A stretch of DNA of 64,000 nt from Woeseia sp034521225 (lineage in GTDB: Bacteria > Pseudomonadota > Gammaproteobacteria > Steroidobacterales > Woeseiaceae). Of this stretch, positions 11,196-20,357 are shown in pieces. Positions within the stretch are counted from its first letter, which is position 1. The number at the start of each line of letters is the position of its first letter. The translations under genes were made by a program, and so were the position numbers. Below the pieces are notes generated by a model. That model made no database searches. It was not told the DNA's origin and saw nothing but the letters and a program-made list of their open reading frames with translations. The stretch is taken from the NCBI GenBank assembly GCA_034521225.1, contig JAXHMR010000008.1:9855-73854 (forward strand), read 5' to 3'.

Positions 11196-12414
11196 ATGAG
11201 CGGCACCGATACGCGGGTATTGAAACGCGCCACTGTTTTCGACGACTGGCATTCGATACTGATCTCACTGTACATGACGCTGGTCGGTTACGGTGTGCTG
11301 GTCGGCATTCCGGTGATCAGTACCGCATGGGTCAATCTCTTGGGCTTCTCGGAGGTAGAGGTGGGTCGCGTTGCGGGCGCGGATCTTGGCGGGTTGTCGC
11401 TCGGCGCCGTATTTACGGCAACGGTTATTGCGCGGGTCAACCGGCGCTATCTTGTCGTTGGCGCCGTATTCCTTGCCGTCACTGCAAACGCGCTTTGCAT
11501 GGTGATGGTCGCGTATGAAGAGGTTCTATGGTTGCGGCTTGTCGCCGGTATTGGCAGCGGCATTTACACCGCGGTCGCCGTAGCCACTCTCGGCGCAACC
11601 GCCAGGCCGGCGCGTGCCTACAACATGATGCTGTTCGCCTTTGCCTTCTCCCAGGCGCTTGAAATGCACATCCTGCCGCAGCTGTCGATGAACGGTATCT
11701 ACCTCGTCTTCATAGGGTGTTACTGCTTCGGGCTGCTGTTCCTTCACTGGATTCCGCCGCGCCCTGCGAAAAAGAGTCTGGCTGTCGAAATCGATGTGGA
11801 AAAACGCGACGGCGGCCATCATGTTGAGCAAACGCCCGTGCCCGTCTACGTGCCCTGGCTGGTGCTGGCGGCAATTGTCGTTACCTATATCAATATTGGT
11901 GCGTACTGGACCTATATCGAATTGGCGAGCCTCGCCTTTAATGCAACGCCCACGTGGGTCGGCCGGGTGCTCGTCTGGGCATCGTTCTGTTCAATTTTTG
12001 GTTGCCTGTTCGCAACCCTGGTGAGTGGCCGGTTCGGTCTGGCGCGGCCGCTGCTGGTGACGCTGGTTTGCCAGGCCCTGATCGTGGGGATGCTGGTTGG
12101 CGGCATCAATGACTCGAACATTGTCATCAGCATGTTCAGTTTCAATTTCCTGTGGGTCTTCATCGATGTCTACCAGATGGCGACAGTCGCGAACGTGGAT
12201 CATTCCGGCCGCTTCGCCTCGCTGATGCCCGGAGCGCAGGGATTCGGGGCAGATCCTCGGCCTGAACATCGCTGCATCTATTCTTGCAGCTGGCCTGGGG
12301 TACGATGCCGTGTTCGCAATGTGCGCGGTGGCGTCGCTGACCGCCATGTTGATCTACCTGTTCATGTACCTGCGGTTGAAAAAGACGATTCCGGCACTCG
12401 CCGACGCTTCCTGA
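11196..12414 (+). CDS. MFS-type transporter (one frameshift)
   Basis: Starts with ATG at 11196 and encodes about 405 residues with roughly 12 hydrophobic segments, for example LYMTLVGYGVLVGIPVISTA, VGAVFLAVTANALCMVMVA and VFIGCYCFGLLFLHWI, and a charged central loop (PRPAKKSLAVEIDVEKRDG). The arrangement of six plus six helices fits the major facilitator superfamily. An indel near 12245 is followed by QILGLNIAASILAAGLGYD and a stop at 12412-12414. As last gene of the module it probably imports the substrate processed by the flavoprotein/GcvT enzymes, or exports a product. Direction and substrate are not deducible. Confidence 0.78.
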
Positions 12415-12610
12415 AGCGAATGGCCGGGAAGCGCCTGCCGGACCGGATGGCAGGTCGCCGCGAACCTCAGGTAGTCAATCCAATAACGGCTGTTCGCCCT
12501 CGAAAACGAGTTCGCGTTCATTTTGGCTACTCCCGATCTGCAGGCTTGCAGCACCAGCGACAAGTAAGGAGCCAGAAGAGGCGATCGACCGCGCGCGTCT
12601 TTTATCTTGT

Positions 12611-14233
12611 TCAGGCGCCGGCGGCGATTGCCGACCCGCTTTCTGCCTGGAAGCGCCAGTGCTGCGCCGACGCTTCCTGCCATTCCCGGGTCAGCGAACA
12701 CGGCGACAAATCGCCGGACAGCAGTGCGCCGGGCTCGAGAAACTGGTATATCTCCGCCAGGCTGCGCACATTGAGATCGTCGACCCGGCGATAGACGTGA
12801 TGTGGCCGGATCTCTTCGGGATGCCTCAGGCCCATGGCTGCGATCATTTCCAGGAACGCATGGATTGTGGCTTTGTGGAAGCGGCGAACACGCTCGGCCT
12901 TGCTCGGCACGTGTAATCCTTTCACCAACGCCGGCTCATGGGTGGTAATACCCGTCGGGCATTTGTTGGAGTTGCACCGCAACGCCTGGATGCAGCCCAG
13001 TGCGAACATCATGCCACGCGCCGAGTTGCAGGTATCCGCGCCGAGCGCAATCGCACGGATCATGTGAAAGGCAGAAAATACCTTACCCGAATAAATCACT
13101 CTCACCTTGTCCCGCAAGCCTGCACCCGTCAATGCGTTGGCGACGAACGCCAGGCCATCGCGTCCGGGCATGCCGACCGAGTTCGAAAACTCCAGCGGAG
13201 CCGCGCCGGTTCCGCCCTCGCCACCGTCGACGGTGACGAAATCGGGTGCAGACCCGAGTTCGAGCATTGCTTTGCACAACGAGAGGAAATCGGTCCGGCG
13301 CCCAACGCAGAGCTTGATACCAACCGGCTTGCCGCCGGACAGTTCGCGCAGCCGCGCCACGAATTCGATCAACTCGCTCGGGGTCGAGAATGCACTGTGC
13401 CAGGGCGGCGACAAGGCATCTTCGTACGGTGGCAGGCCGCGCGCCTCGGCTATTTCGGGAGACACCTTTGCCGCAGGCAGGATACCGCCATGACCGGGCT
13501 TGGCGCCCTGAGACAACTTGACCTCGATCATGCGGATCTGCTCTTGCGCGGCGGTGTCGCGGAAGCGTTCCGGGTCAAACGAGCCGTCTGCAGCGCGGCA
13601 GCCAAAATAACCGGTTCCGATCTGCCAGATGAGGTCGCCGCCGGGCGCGAGGTGATGGCGCGATACGCCGCCCTCTCCGGTATTGTGGGCGAAGCCGCCG
13701 AACTTTGCGCCCTCATTCAGTGCCAGCACCGCACGGTTCGATAGCGCACCAAAGCTCATTGCCGAAATGTTCAGGTGCGACGCGGAGTACGGCAAGTTGC
13801 AGTCGGGTCCGCCGAACACAACCCGTGGCTCCTGATCAAGCTGTTCGACCGGCGCCAGTGAATGGCTGGCCCACTCGTAACCGACCCGGTAGACATCGCG
13901 CTGAGTGCCAAACGGCCTGGTTTCGAGTTCGCCCTTGGCCCGTTGATAGACCAGCGCGCGAAACTCGCGCTCGACAGGGTATGCATCGAGGTTGGATTCG
14001 ATCAGGTATTGCTGCAGCTCCGGTCGCACGCTTTCGACCAGGTAACGGCCATGACCGATGATCGGAAAGTTGCGTAATACGGTATGCTTTGTTTGCAGCG
14101 TATCGCGCAGGCCGATCAGAAAAAGAGGCACCAGTACTACCAGGCTCCATGCAATGGGAGGCCAGAAGAACCCGGTCAGGCCGACAAGCGCGAACAGCGC
14201 CGCGGACATACCGTAGAACCAGTGTCTAACCAT
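12611..14233 (-). CDS. membrane-anchored FMN-binding glutamate synthase-family protein
   Basis: An intact 540-residue protein convergent with the transporter. Residues 5-45 form two hydrophobic segments (ALFALVGLTGFFWPPIAW, LVVLVPLFLIGL). A glutamate synthase central/FMN barrel follows: ISAMSFGALSNRAVLALNEG, GKPVGIKLCVG, DFVTVDGGEGGTGAAP and the cysteine region CIQALRCNSNKCPTGITT, which in relatives binds a 3Fe-4S cluster. There is no amidotransferase domain, so it is not a complete glutamate synthase. Stand-alone proteins of this kind are common and poorly characterised; some relatives (MgsC) make N-methylglutamate in methylamine breakdown, which would suit the neighbouring one-carbon genes but is only a suggestion. 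Confidence 0.87.
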   Translation of the reverse strand: MVRHWFYGMSAALFALVGLTGFFWPPIAWSLVVLVPLFLIGLRDTLQTKHTVLRNFPIIGHGRYLVESVRPELQQYLIESNLDAYPVEREFRALVYQRAKGELETRPFGTQRDVYRVGYEWASHSLAPVEQLDQEPRVVFGGPDCNLPYSASHLNISAMSFGALSNRAVLALNEGAKFGGFAHNTGEGGVSRHHLAPGGDLIWQIGTGYFGCRAADGSFDPERFRDTAAQEQIRMIEVKLSQGAKPGHGGILPAAKVSPEIAEARGLPPYEDALSPPWHSAFSTPSELIEFVARLRELSGGKPVGIKLCVGRRTDFLSLCKAMLELGSAPDFVTVDGGEGGTGAAPLEFSNSVGMPGRDGLAFVANALTGAGLRDKVRVIYSGKVFSAFHMIRAIALGADTCNSARGMMFALGCIQALRCNSNKCPTGITTHEPALVKGLHVPSKAERVRRFHKATIHAFLEMIAAMGLRHPEEIRPHHVYRRVDDLNVRSLAEIYQFLEPGALLSGDLSPCSLTREWQEASAQHWRFQAESGSAIAAGA

Positions 14234-14393
14234 GATCGAGCGTCGCTTTCAGTAGGTGACTTTCATGTAATGGTGCGTCAACGCCGGACGAGCCGCCCGC
14301 TCAATCGCTTCGGGATTTGTCGCTTTTAAGGTGCGTGGTCGTGTGAAAGCTGTACCAGGCGAACCAGATCGTACGGCTTTGTATGAGCCGGCC

Positions 14394-14954
14394 TCAGGCC
14401 GCGTCGCGCTCGCCGTCCCAGGCCTGGTCGGCGAAAGCGTCATCCAGCGGCGTGCCGGCAATATGATTGGTGTAATTGCTGAGCGTCTTCATCGCGAGGA
14501 TCGTGATTACGTCGAGCACGTGGCGTTGCTCGTAGCCTGCTTCGGCGAAGGCCGCAAGCTCCCCATCGGGCACCCAGCCCTGATGTTCACGCAGCGCCGC
14601 CGCGAATCGGGCCAGTGCCCGCAGCTTCGGATCCGGGATCTCGGCTCCGTTGCGCAGCGCCTCCAGTACCTCATCGGACATGGATGTGCCCTTCGCGAGA
14701 GTGCTGTGTGCCGCAACACAATAGTCGCAGCCGTTCTTGGTGCTTACGGTCAGGAAGACTACCTGTTGCTCGACCGGGTCGAGGGCCGCCTTCTTGAGCG
14801 CCTTGCCGATCGAGGTGTAGGCCTCCGCCGCTGCCGGCGAATGGGACAACACACTGACAAGATTCGGTAGAAAGCCGTAGTTTTCCGCGACGGCGTCCAT
14901 GATCGGACGGGACTCTGCGGGTGCGGTCTCTCTGTCGAGTACCTTGAATTTCAT
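14394..14954 (-). CDS. AhpD/carboxymuconolactone decarboxylase-family peroxidase-like protein
   Basis: A 186-residue protein whose ATG at 14954 is preceded by a good AAGGAG. The central segment VSTKNGCDYCVAAHSTLAKG carries the CxxC-xxx-H motif of AhpD-like alkylhydroperoxidases, where the two cysteines cycle between thiol and disulfide. It lies 72 bases downstream of the TetR gene at 15026 in the same direction and is probably co-transcribed, with control through the two repeated sites upstream. Family and likely antioxidant role are clear; the peroxide substrate is not. Confidence 0.88.
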   Translation of the reverse strand: MKFKVLDRETAPAESRPIMDAVAENYGFLPNLVSVLSHSPAAAEAYTSIGKALKKAALDPVEQQVVFLTVSTKNGCDYCVAAHSTLAKGTSMSDEVLEALRNGAEIPDPKLRALARFAAALREHQGWVPDGELAAFAEAGYEQRHVLDVITILAMKTLSNYTNHIAGTPLDDAFADQAWDGERDAA

Positions 14955-15025
14955 TTCGTTTCTCCTTGGTCGAAAACAGGAATGCGTGACGGGCATGCGG
15001 CCGTCCCCGGAATCCGGGTCCGGCA

Positions 15026-15608
15026 TCAGGCCAGGGAAGCCAGCGCCAGATGCGCGAGATCGTTCAGTTCTTTGCGGCGGGCGCCTGCCTTGGCGAGAGT
15101 GCGCAGCCCGCTCATGGTGCAAACGATGTAGCGCGCCATGAGTACCGGGTCGCGCTCGGGCGGTACATCCTCTTGCTGGGCCTTGCCGATCGCATCGGCG
15201 AATACACGGGTGAAGGCGTCGACGCCTGCCGCAACCCGTCCCGCCACGTCGGGATTTTTCTGCCCGAACTCGGCAGCCGAGTTGAACACCAGGCACCCTC
15301 TTGGCCCGTCCGCGCAGGCCGCATCCTCGGCGACCGACTTGAGCGTGTCCTCTATGAAAGCGATTCCCGAGCCCGACACTGCCAGCGACTGGCGCAGCGC
15401 ATCGACCAGAGAGTCGCGGTAGCGCTCGACCGCCTCCAGGAATACTTCCTGCTTGCCGCCGAAGACTGATAGAAGCTGCTGCGCGCGATACCCATGCTCC
15501 GAGCAGGTCCTGCAGCGACGCCGCTTCATAGCCGCGACTCCAGAACAGCTGCATCGCTGCCTCCAGGGCAGTATCCCGGTCGAATTCGAGGGGTCGTCCT
15601 CTGCTCAT
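15026..15608 (-). CDS. TetR/AcrR-family regulator (one frameshift)
   Basis: The N-terminus MSRGRPLEFDRDTALEAAMQ and LFWSRGYEAASLQDLL is the TetR helix-turn-helix. An indel near 15490 shifts the frame, which then continues as LLSVFGGKQEVFLEAVERYR and the ligand-binding half to a stop at 15026. The reconstructed length of about 193 residues is normal. Site 15614-15638 lies directly in front of the start codon and a near copy lies at 15758-15780 before the divergent doxX-like gene, so autorepression plus control of both sides is likely. The inducer is unknown; the AhpD-like, DoxX and redoxin neighbours suggest an electrophile or peroxide. Confidence 0.85.
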
Positions 15609-15613
15609 GACGC

Positions 15614-15638
15614 TAATTTAGTACCAATCAGTCTATAT
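15614..15638. promoter_or_regulatory. TetR operator-like site 1 (tetR side)
   Basis: The sequence TAATTTAGTACCAATCAGT begins six bases upstream of the TetR start codon. It matches the element at 15758 in 17 of 19 positions and has partial dyad symmetry (TAG...CTA), as TetR operators do. Binding by the adjacent TetR protein is inferred. Confidence 0.6.
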
Positions 15639-15757
15639 TGCAAACCCGTCACCGGCAGCTGGCGCTGGAGGCATCGCGCCTGAAACCCGCTGCATGCAGA
15701 CGCTCTTGGCAGGCGGAGGGCGGGGCGGCCGATTGAACTTTTCGTCAGCAGCGTGGT

Positions 15758-15780
15758 AATTTAGTATCGATCAGTTCAAA
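15758..15780. promoter_or_regulatory. TetR operator-like site 2 (doxX side)
   Basis: TAATTTAGTATCGATCAGT repeats the element at 15614 with two mismatches. It lies about 110 bases upstream of the rightward doxX-like gene, so the same TetR protein would govern both transcription units. Confidence 0.58.
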
Positions 15781-15888
15781 ATATAAACGTCGACGCAAAA
15801 GGGGATCAGTGCGCTGGATCGACGTACACACCGAGGTTGGCGCCAAAGGCACTGTCGCCGGCCACTAAAGTCTGGAGGAGGCCGCCAC

Positions 15889-16299
15889 ATGACCACAATC
15901 ACCAAACGCCTGCCCGTCTCGTTACTGACGTTGCGCATCGGCATCGCCATCGTCATGCTCGTGTGGTCCGTCGACAAACTGCTGCGACCGGGAGCACGCA
16001 GCCGGCGTTTCCGCACGTTCATGCCATGCCCGGATTGGGCGAGACCGTGTCTCATGCACTTGGCGCGCTGCAACTCGCGATCGTGCTAGCGTTCCTCGCA
16101 GGCGCCTGGCGGACCTGGACCTACGGTGCAGTGCTGGCCATGCACACCGTCTCGACGGCTGTCCTCTTTCCGTCAGTATCTGCGCCTTCTTGAGGGCCCG
16201 AACATACTGTTCTTCGCCGCGTGGCCCATGCTGGCGGCTTGCATTGCCCTTTTCCTTCTGCGCGATGAAGATACGTTACTGAGCATGGGAAGACCATGA
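15889..16299 (+). CDS. DoxX-family membrane protein (two frameshifts)
   Basis: The start at 15889 follows GGAGGAGG. The product of about 136 residues has four hydrophobic stretches: LLTLRIGIAIVMLVWSVDKL, ALQLAIVLAFLAGAWRTW, YGAVLAMHTVSTAVLFPS and ILFFAAWPMLAACIALFLL. This matches the size and fold of DoxX/MauE-like four-helix membrane proteins, which often accompany redox or thiol-stress genes. Indels near 15995 and 16172 break the frame; the stop is at 16297-16299. It probably forms one unit with the redoxin 41 bases downstream. Confidence 0.7.
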
Positions 16300-16340
16300 C
16301 CGGCTAACCGGCAATATCCACTTCCAGGCGGAAGAAGCCC

Positions 16341-16930
16341 TTGAACAATATTGTTATCGTCATGGTCCTGGTGCTCGCGGGCATAGTTGCGATGCTGTGG
16401 GTCTTCGTCCGCCGCAACCTCCGCGGCAAGCCGACACCGCTCGCGCTCAAGCCCGGGGACCCGCTGCCCGAATTTTCGGCCGAAGACGTGGACGGCCAGC
16501 CGGTCAGCTCGAACGACCTCCGCGGACGGCCGTCGGTGGTCCTGTTCGTACGCGGCAACTGGTGCCCGTTCTGCAGCCGGCAGGTGGCCGACCTGACCTC
16601 GCATTACAAGGAGATCAACGCGCTGGGCGCGAAGCTCGTGATCGTGACACCAAAGCCGCTTGGAACGACGCGGCGCGTCGCCAAGATCTTCGACGTGCAG
16701 TTCGATTTCTGGCTCGACCGCGATCTCGCCGTGGTGAAACAGCTCGGCCTGCTGCACGTGACCGGCGTCCCGGGCATGTACCGCGATCAGTACGGCCCCG
16801 ACACGGTTTGGCCCACGGCGCTGGTCTGCGACGCGGACAACGTCATTACCTACGTGAAGCAGTCGAAGCGAATCATCGACCCGGCCGGACCCGGAGTATC
16901 CTGGTCGCGGAACTGCGCAAGCTCGTCTGA
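16341..16930 (+). CDS. membrane-anchored AhpC/TSA-type redoxin (one frameshift)
   Basis: One N-terminal transmembrane segment (IVIVMVLVLAGIVAMLWVF) is followed by a thioredoxin fold: LKPGDPLPEFSAEDVDGQP, then VLFVRGNWCPFCSRQVADL with a CPFC redox centre. The cis-Pro region reads HVTGVPGMYRDQYG. This is the layout of peroxiredoxin-like redoxins. The frame breaks near 16890 and ends with RSILVAELRKLV at 16930. The catalytic domain should face the periplasm. With DoxX, the AhpD-like protein and the TetR regulator it suggests a peroxide or thiol stress island. Confidence 0.82.
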
Positions 16931-17118
16931 AGCGGCCCGCTTTTGCGATTCTCATCGTCACAGAATGCCACTATGCTCTCGGACGATGGCACATACGCAC
17001 TTGAGTTGGGAACGTCTCACCTCATCCGTTTCTAGCGCGCAGACTCCTCGGCCGATAACGTGATTGGTCGTTTGGATTGAGTAACGCATCGATGATCGGC
17101 CACTCCGGAACGTCTTCA

Positions 17119-18020
17119 TCAGTGCGTGTCGTCGGGAGCGACGGCCGCCTGAGCCTTACCACGTACCCGATAAGTCGCGAGCAGCAGCAAGCCAATGAAC
17201 AGATAATTGAGAATTCCGTAGGCGACGGGAACGATATTCAGTTCGGGCAAGCCAAGCAGGGTCGCACCGATCACCAGTGCCAGCGGCGTGTTCTGGACAC
17301 CCACTTCCACCGATATGGCGACGCGTTTTCCCTGGTCCAGGTGCGCCAGGTGTGCAATCAGCCACGCGCCCGGAACGACCAGTAGCGCAAGGGCCATCGC
17401 CGCTGCAAGGATCATAAGGGCGTTGCCCTGGATCAGGCCGAATGCGTCACGCACGCTGATGACTATGATCGTAAGAATCAGAACCAGCGAAAGCACTCGA
17501 AAAACAGCCAGCGACGATACAGCAGTCCCGGGGGCGAAGTAGCGCACGATCATGCCCAGTATGATCGGTAGTCCGGTGATGATGAACAGCCGTTGCATCA
17601 TAGATCCGGCTGGCAGGGCGAGTTCAGTGGTGCCGCCTGTCACGAGCACAAAGCCGAGCCCCACGATGAACGGGATAGTAACAATGCTGAGGACGCTCGA
17701 CAGGGCAGTCAGCGTGACGGACAACGCCGTTTCGCCGCGCAGGGCAAATACGATTGCATTCGAGGTGGACCCCCCTGGACAGGCCGCGAGGATGACCAAG
17801 CCCAACAGGATGGGTTCCGGCAATGGCAGCATCAAGGCGAGCCCCACGGCGACAGGCCGGGTAGAAAGATCATTTGACCCGCCAGGCCCACCAGGACCGC
17901 CCGCGGCACCTGCAGGACATTGGTAAAGGAGGCCGGGGTCAGGCTCAACCCGAGCCCGAACATGACGATGAAGATCACGCCGGGGAACAGGTACTGAGCA
18001 TTAAATGTAGCGAGGTCCAC
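17119..18020 (-). CDS. bile acid:sodium symporter (BASS) family transporter (one frameshift)
   Basis: The first frame from 18020 (FPGVIFIVMFGLGLSLTPAS) joins near 17855 to the second (ILLGLVILAACPGGSTSNAI). The CPGGSTSNA motif and about ten hydrophobic segments identify the BASS fold, Na+-coupled carriers of organic anions. Reconstructed length about 300 residues, normal for the family. It is transcribed in the same direction as the upstream AhpD-like gene at 18058-18648 and may share its promoter. The substrate cannot be told. Confidence 0.82.
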
Positions 18021-18057
18021 AGGTGATCACCCTCGGAGGTTGCGCATCAATCTGGCG

Positions 18058-18648
18058 TTAATCCGTGTGCTTGCCGCGCACCCATCCGCGCGGTTTCAAA
18101 TGCTCGCTGGCAAACTCGCTGGCGCCTTCCTCCAGCGGTGTTCCTATTGAATCATTCCAGCGATTCAGGAATCCGAACAGGGCTACCACGCCGAGAATCT
18201 CGACGATCTCTCCTTCGTCCCAGTATTTGTGCAGTCGTTCACTGATTTCATCATCTACGGAATTTGGTACACCTGAAGCGGCGATGGCGAAATCCAGTGC
18301 GGCACGCTCGGCATCGGAATACAGCGGGCTGGACTGGTAACTCCAGAGCGCCTCAAACCGCTCCTCAGTCAGCCCGAATCGTTTCGCGGCGAGCGCCGTA
18401 TGCGCCTGGCAGTAGCGACAGCCGGTGCTGAGGCTGGACATATAGGCGATCAGTCGTTTCTGCTCACTGGTGATCCGGCCTTCGTTGTGCATTACAGCCC
18501 GATTGAGATCGATAAAGGCGCGCGCGATGGCAGGCCGGCGCTGCATTGTCAGAACGCTGTTCGGTGTAAAACCCAGAGTGGATTCGAAAAATCGCGCGAG
18601 ATCCGCGATCTCCGGATTAACGGTGTCTAGCGGACGAAGCAATGGCAT
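18058..18648 (-). CDS. AhpD/CMD-family peroxidase-related protein
   Basis: I chose the ATG at 18648 because GGAGG lies seven bases upstream; an in-frame start at 18699 has no such site. The 196-residue product has LSTGCRYCQAHTALAAKRFG with the CxxC-xx-H active site of AhpD-like proteins and a C-terminal ILGVVALFGFLNRWNDS that resembles CMD-domain proteins. Intact. It is one of three members of this superfamily within 5 kb, which is unusual, and lies between a transporter gene and a third paralogue. Confidence 0.87.
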   Translation of the reverse strand: MPLLRPLDTVNPEIADLARFFESTLGFTPNSVLTMQRRPAIARAFIDLNRAVMHNEGRITSEQKRLIAYMSSLSTGCRYCQAHTALAAKRFGLTEERFEALWSYQSSPLYSDAERAALDFAIAASGVPNSVDDEISERLHKYWDEGEIVEILGVVALFGFLNRWNDSIGTPLEEGASEFASEHLKPRGWVRGKHTD

Positions 18649-18833
18649 GCAATAGCCTCCAACGGAAGTTAATTGATCCACCCTGTTAAGGGCAGCCACT
18701 ATTAGTCATCGAACAAGCAATGCTGGCGGCGTCGAAGTGTCGTCGCGACAGGGTATTCCCCGACATTACCGGACCCGAAGCGGGAATTCCTCGCCTTGCT
18801 CGTTTCCGCCGTGCAGACTCCTGGCCAGCGGCA

Positions 18834-19436
18834 TTACTGGTGACCCCAGTCATCGAGGTCGTCAGCATTATTCGGAGACTTGCCCAGCGATTCTCCATCG
18901 GTTGATACGCCCAGGCCGAGAAACTGTTCTGTTGACGTAGCAAAAATACGCAGCGACCTGGTTAATTTCAAGAATCGCTCCGTCATCGACACCTGCTGCT
19001 CGCACAGCGTCAAATATTTTCGTCATCCCGGACGGGATCAACGGCCAATTGCCGGGCATACTGCATCAGTGCCAACTGCCCGTTTTCAAATGCGAGTTCT
19101 GGCTTGTCCGACAACAATGCTTCGTAAATAATATCCGCACGCTCATCGTTTTTAAGTAGCCTGCGCATGCCGGCAACGTGATGCTCAACACAGTAAGCAC
19201 AGCCGTTTAATTGACTGACATAAACACCGACTGCTCAAGAAACCACTTGGGCAACTGGTTGGCGGGGTGATGGAGCACGTTTTTATAGAGCGCCATATGA
19301 CCCTCGAGCGTATGAGGGCGAAGGCTGTGGATCTGAATACATGGTCAACCTGGCCGTCGGCGTCGGCTAACCGGTCATAGAGGTTTTTCAGGCGCCCCTT
19401 TGCGTCTTCGGGGCGAATAGTCTTGATCCAGCTCAT
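18834..19436 (-). CDS. AhpD/CMD-family peroxidase-related protein, badly frameshifted
   Basis: ATG at 19436 follows AGGAG. The reading frame must be stitched from at least four pieces: SWIKTIRPEDAKGRLKNLYD, IHSLRPHTLEGHMALYKNVL, LNGCAYCVEHHVAGMRRLLK (CxxC-xx-H active site) and a C-terminus ending DDLDDWGHQ with TAA at 18834-18836. The whole is about 200 residues and co-linear with the peroxidase-related branch of the CMD superfamily. It begins where the HutC-like gene ends and is probably in its operon. Whether the breaks are real or sequencing errors decides if it is functional; conserved motifs in all pieces favour errors. Confidence 0.7.
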
Positions 19437-20217
19437 GGTCGGCTCCTGCGGGTTTGAATCCGTCGACAATCTGCAGTCGTTGAACCTTGCCGCGCCCGTC
19501 TTCCGGTACAAAATGAGCCGTAAGCTCGTAGCGCGATCCCGGGTGACATATCTCCGCATACGAAGCGACACATCCGTTGCTCCACGTACGGCGCGACGAC
19601 AAGCAGGCAGGGCTCCATCGTCGATACTTCAACAGGCGGTGCGAAAGGGCGTTTGGCATCACGGCGCGCAAAATGTTCAGCCCCTTGCAGGGGCGCAATA
19701 CTCATCAGGTATTCGTCAGGCGTGACCTGAGTGAAGTCATTCATCAAATATTCCGGTGCGATAGCCGGATCGACATAACGGTCTTCAAGCTGGATGGCTA
19801 TGCCATCTTCATGATGGATGACGATTGAGCGAAACAGCCTGGTGCCTGCCGAACACCAAATTGTTCTCCAAGCTGTGCGTTCGCTGCGACCTCGGCCAAC
19901 TCGGCAGCCACGGCATGATACGCGCCGCCCCGTGCCCGCACATCTTCCGCAATGTTGCGGATCTCCAGCGGGTGCGCCCTTGTGCGCCGATCAGCACCAG
20001 AAGTGCCGACGCCGACGATGCGGAACAGCAGTCCCTGGTCGGTCAACTCGCGTACGGCACGATTGACGGTCATCCGCGAGGCCTGGATCTCGCGGCCAGT
20101 TGATGTTCCGTAGGAATCTGTTCATCCGGACCCCACACGCCGGACTCAATACGTTCCAGAATGTAGCTCTTTATCCGCTCGTAGATTGGAACCGCTTGTC
20201 TTTGCCTGCACCGACAC
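19433..20217 (-). CDS. HutC-type GntR-family repressor with UTRA domain (multiple frameshifts)
   Basis: GTG at 20217, after GGGGA, starts a winged helix domain (PIYERIKSYILERIESGVW, then ASRMTVNRAVRELTDQGLL). A UTRA ligand-binding domain follows: IQLEDRYVDPAIAPEYLM, TPDEYLMSIAPLQGAEHF and ASYAEICHPGSRYELTAHF. At least four indels are needed. HutC-group repressors bind GTnTAnAC palindromes; one is found in the divergent intergenic region and another before the TonB receptor. It should repress the NSS transporter, the receptor and its own operon, released by an amino-acid-like ligand. A start at 20286 is also possible, and the 3' end could run to 19375 in the last frame. Confidence 0.72.
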
Positions 20218-20296
20218 TTTTCCCCAATGGCGCTCGTCGCTGCTCGACCTGAATTGCCAGTCTGTCACGCCATGCTTTGTCAGCATAATGATGATA

Positions 20297-20308
20297 TTGT
20301 CTAGACAA
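20297..20308. promoter_or_regulatory. HutC-type operator 1 (hutC/NSS intergenic)
   Basis: TTGTCTAGACAA is a perfect 12-bp palindrome containing GTCTAGAC, which fits the GTnTAnAC consensus of the HutC subgroup of GntR repressors. It lies between the divergent repressor and transporter genes, 50 bases before the transporter ATG. A second matching site is at 21763. Confidence 0.7.
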
Positions 20309-20357
20309 AGCAACCGATGCAACGCTAACCCAGCGAGATTGAAACGGAGGCAGGCAT

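Noticed and set aside
12938..13744. A 268-codon rightward open frame
   Set aside because: Antisense of the intact FMN glutamate-synthase-like gene.
14249..14461. A leftward open frame ending LTHHYMKVTY between the glutamate-synthase-like and AhpD-like genes
   Set aside because: The tail has a gene-like look, but most of the frame is antisense-shifted AhpD coding sequence, and no domain is recognisable.
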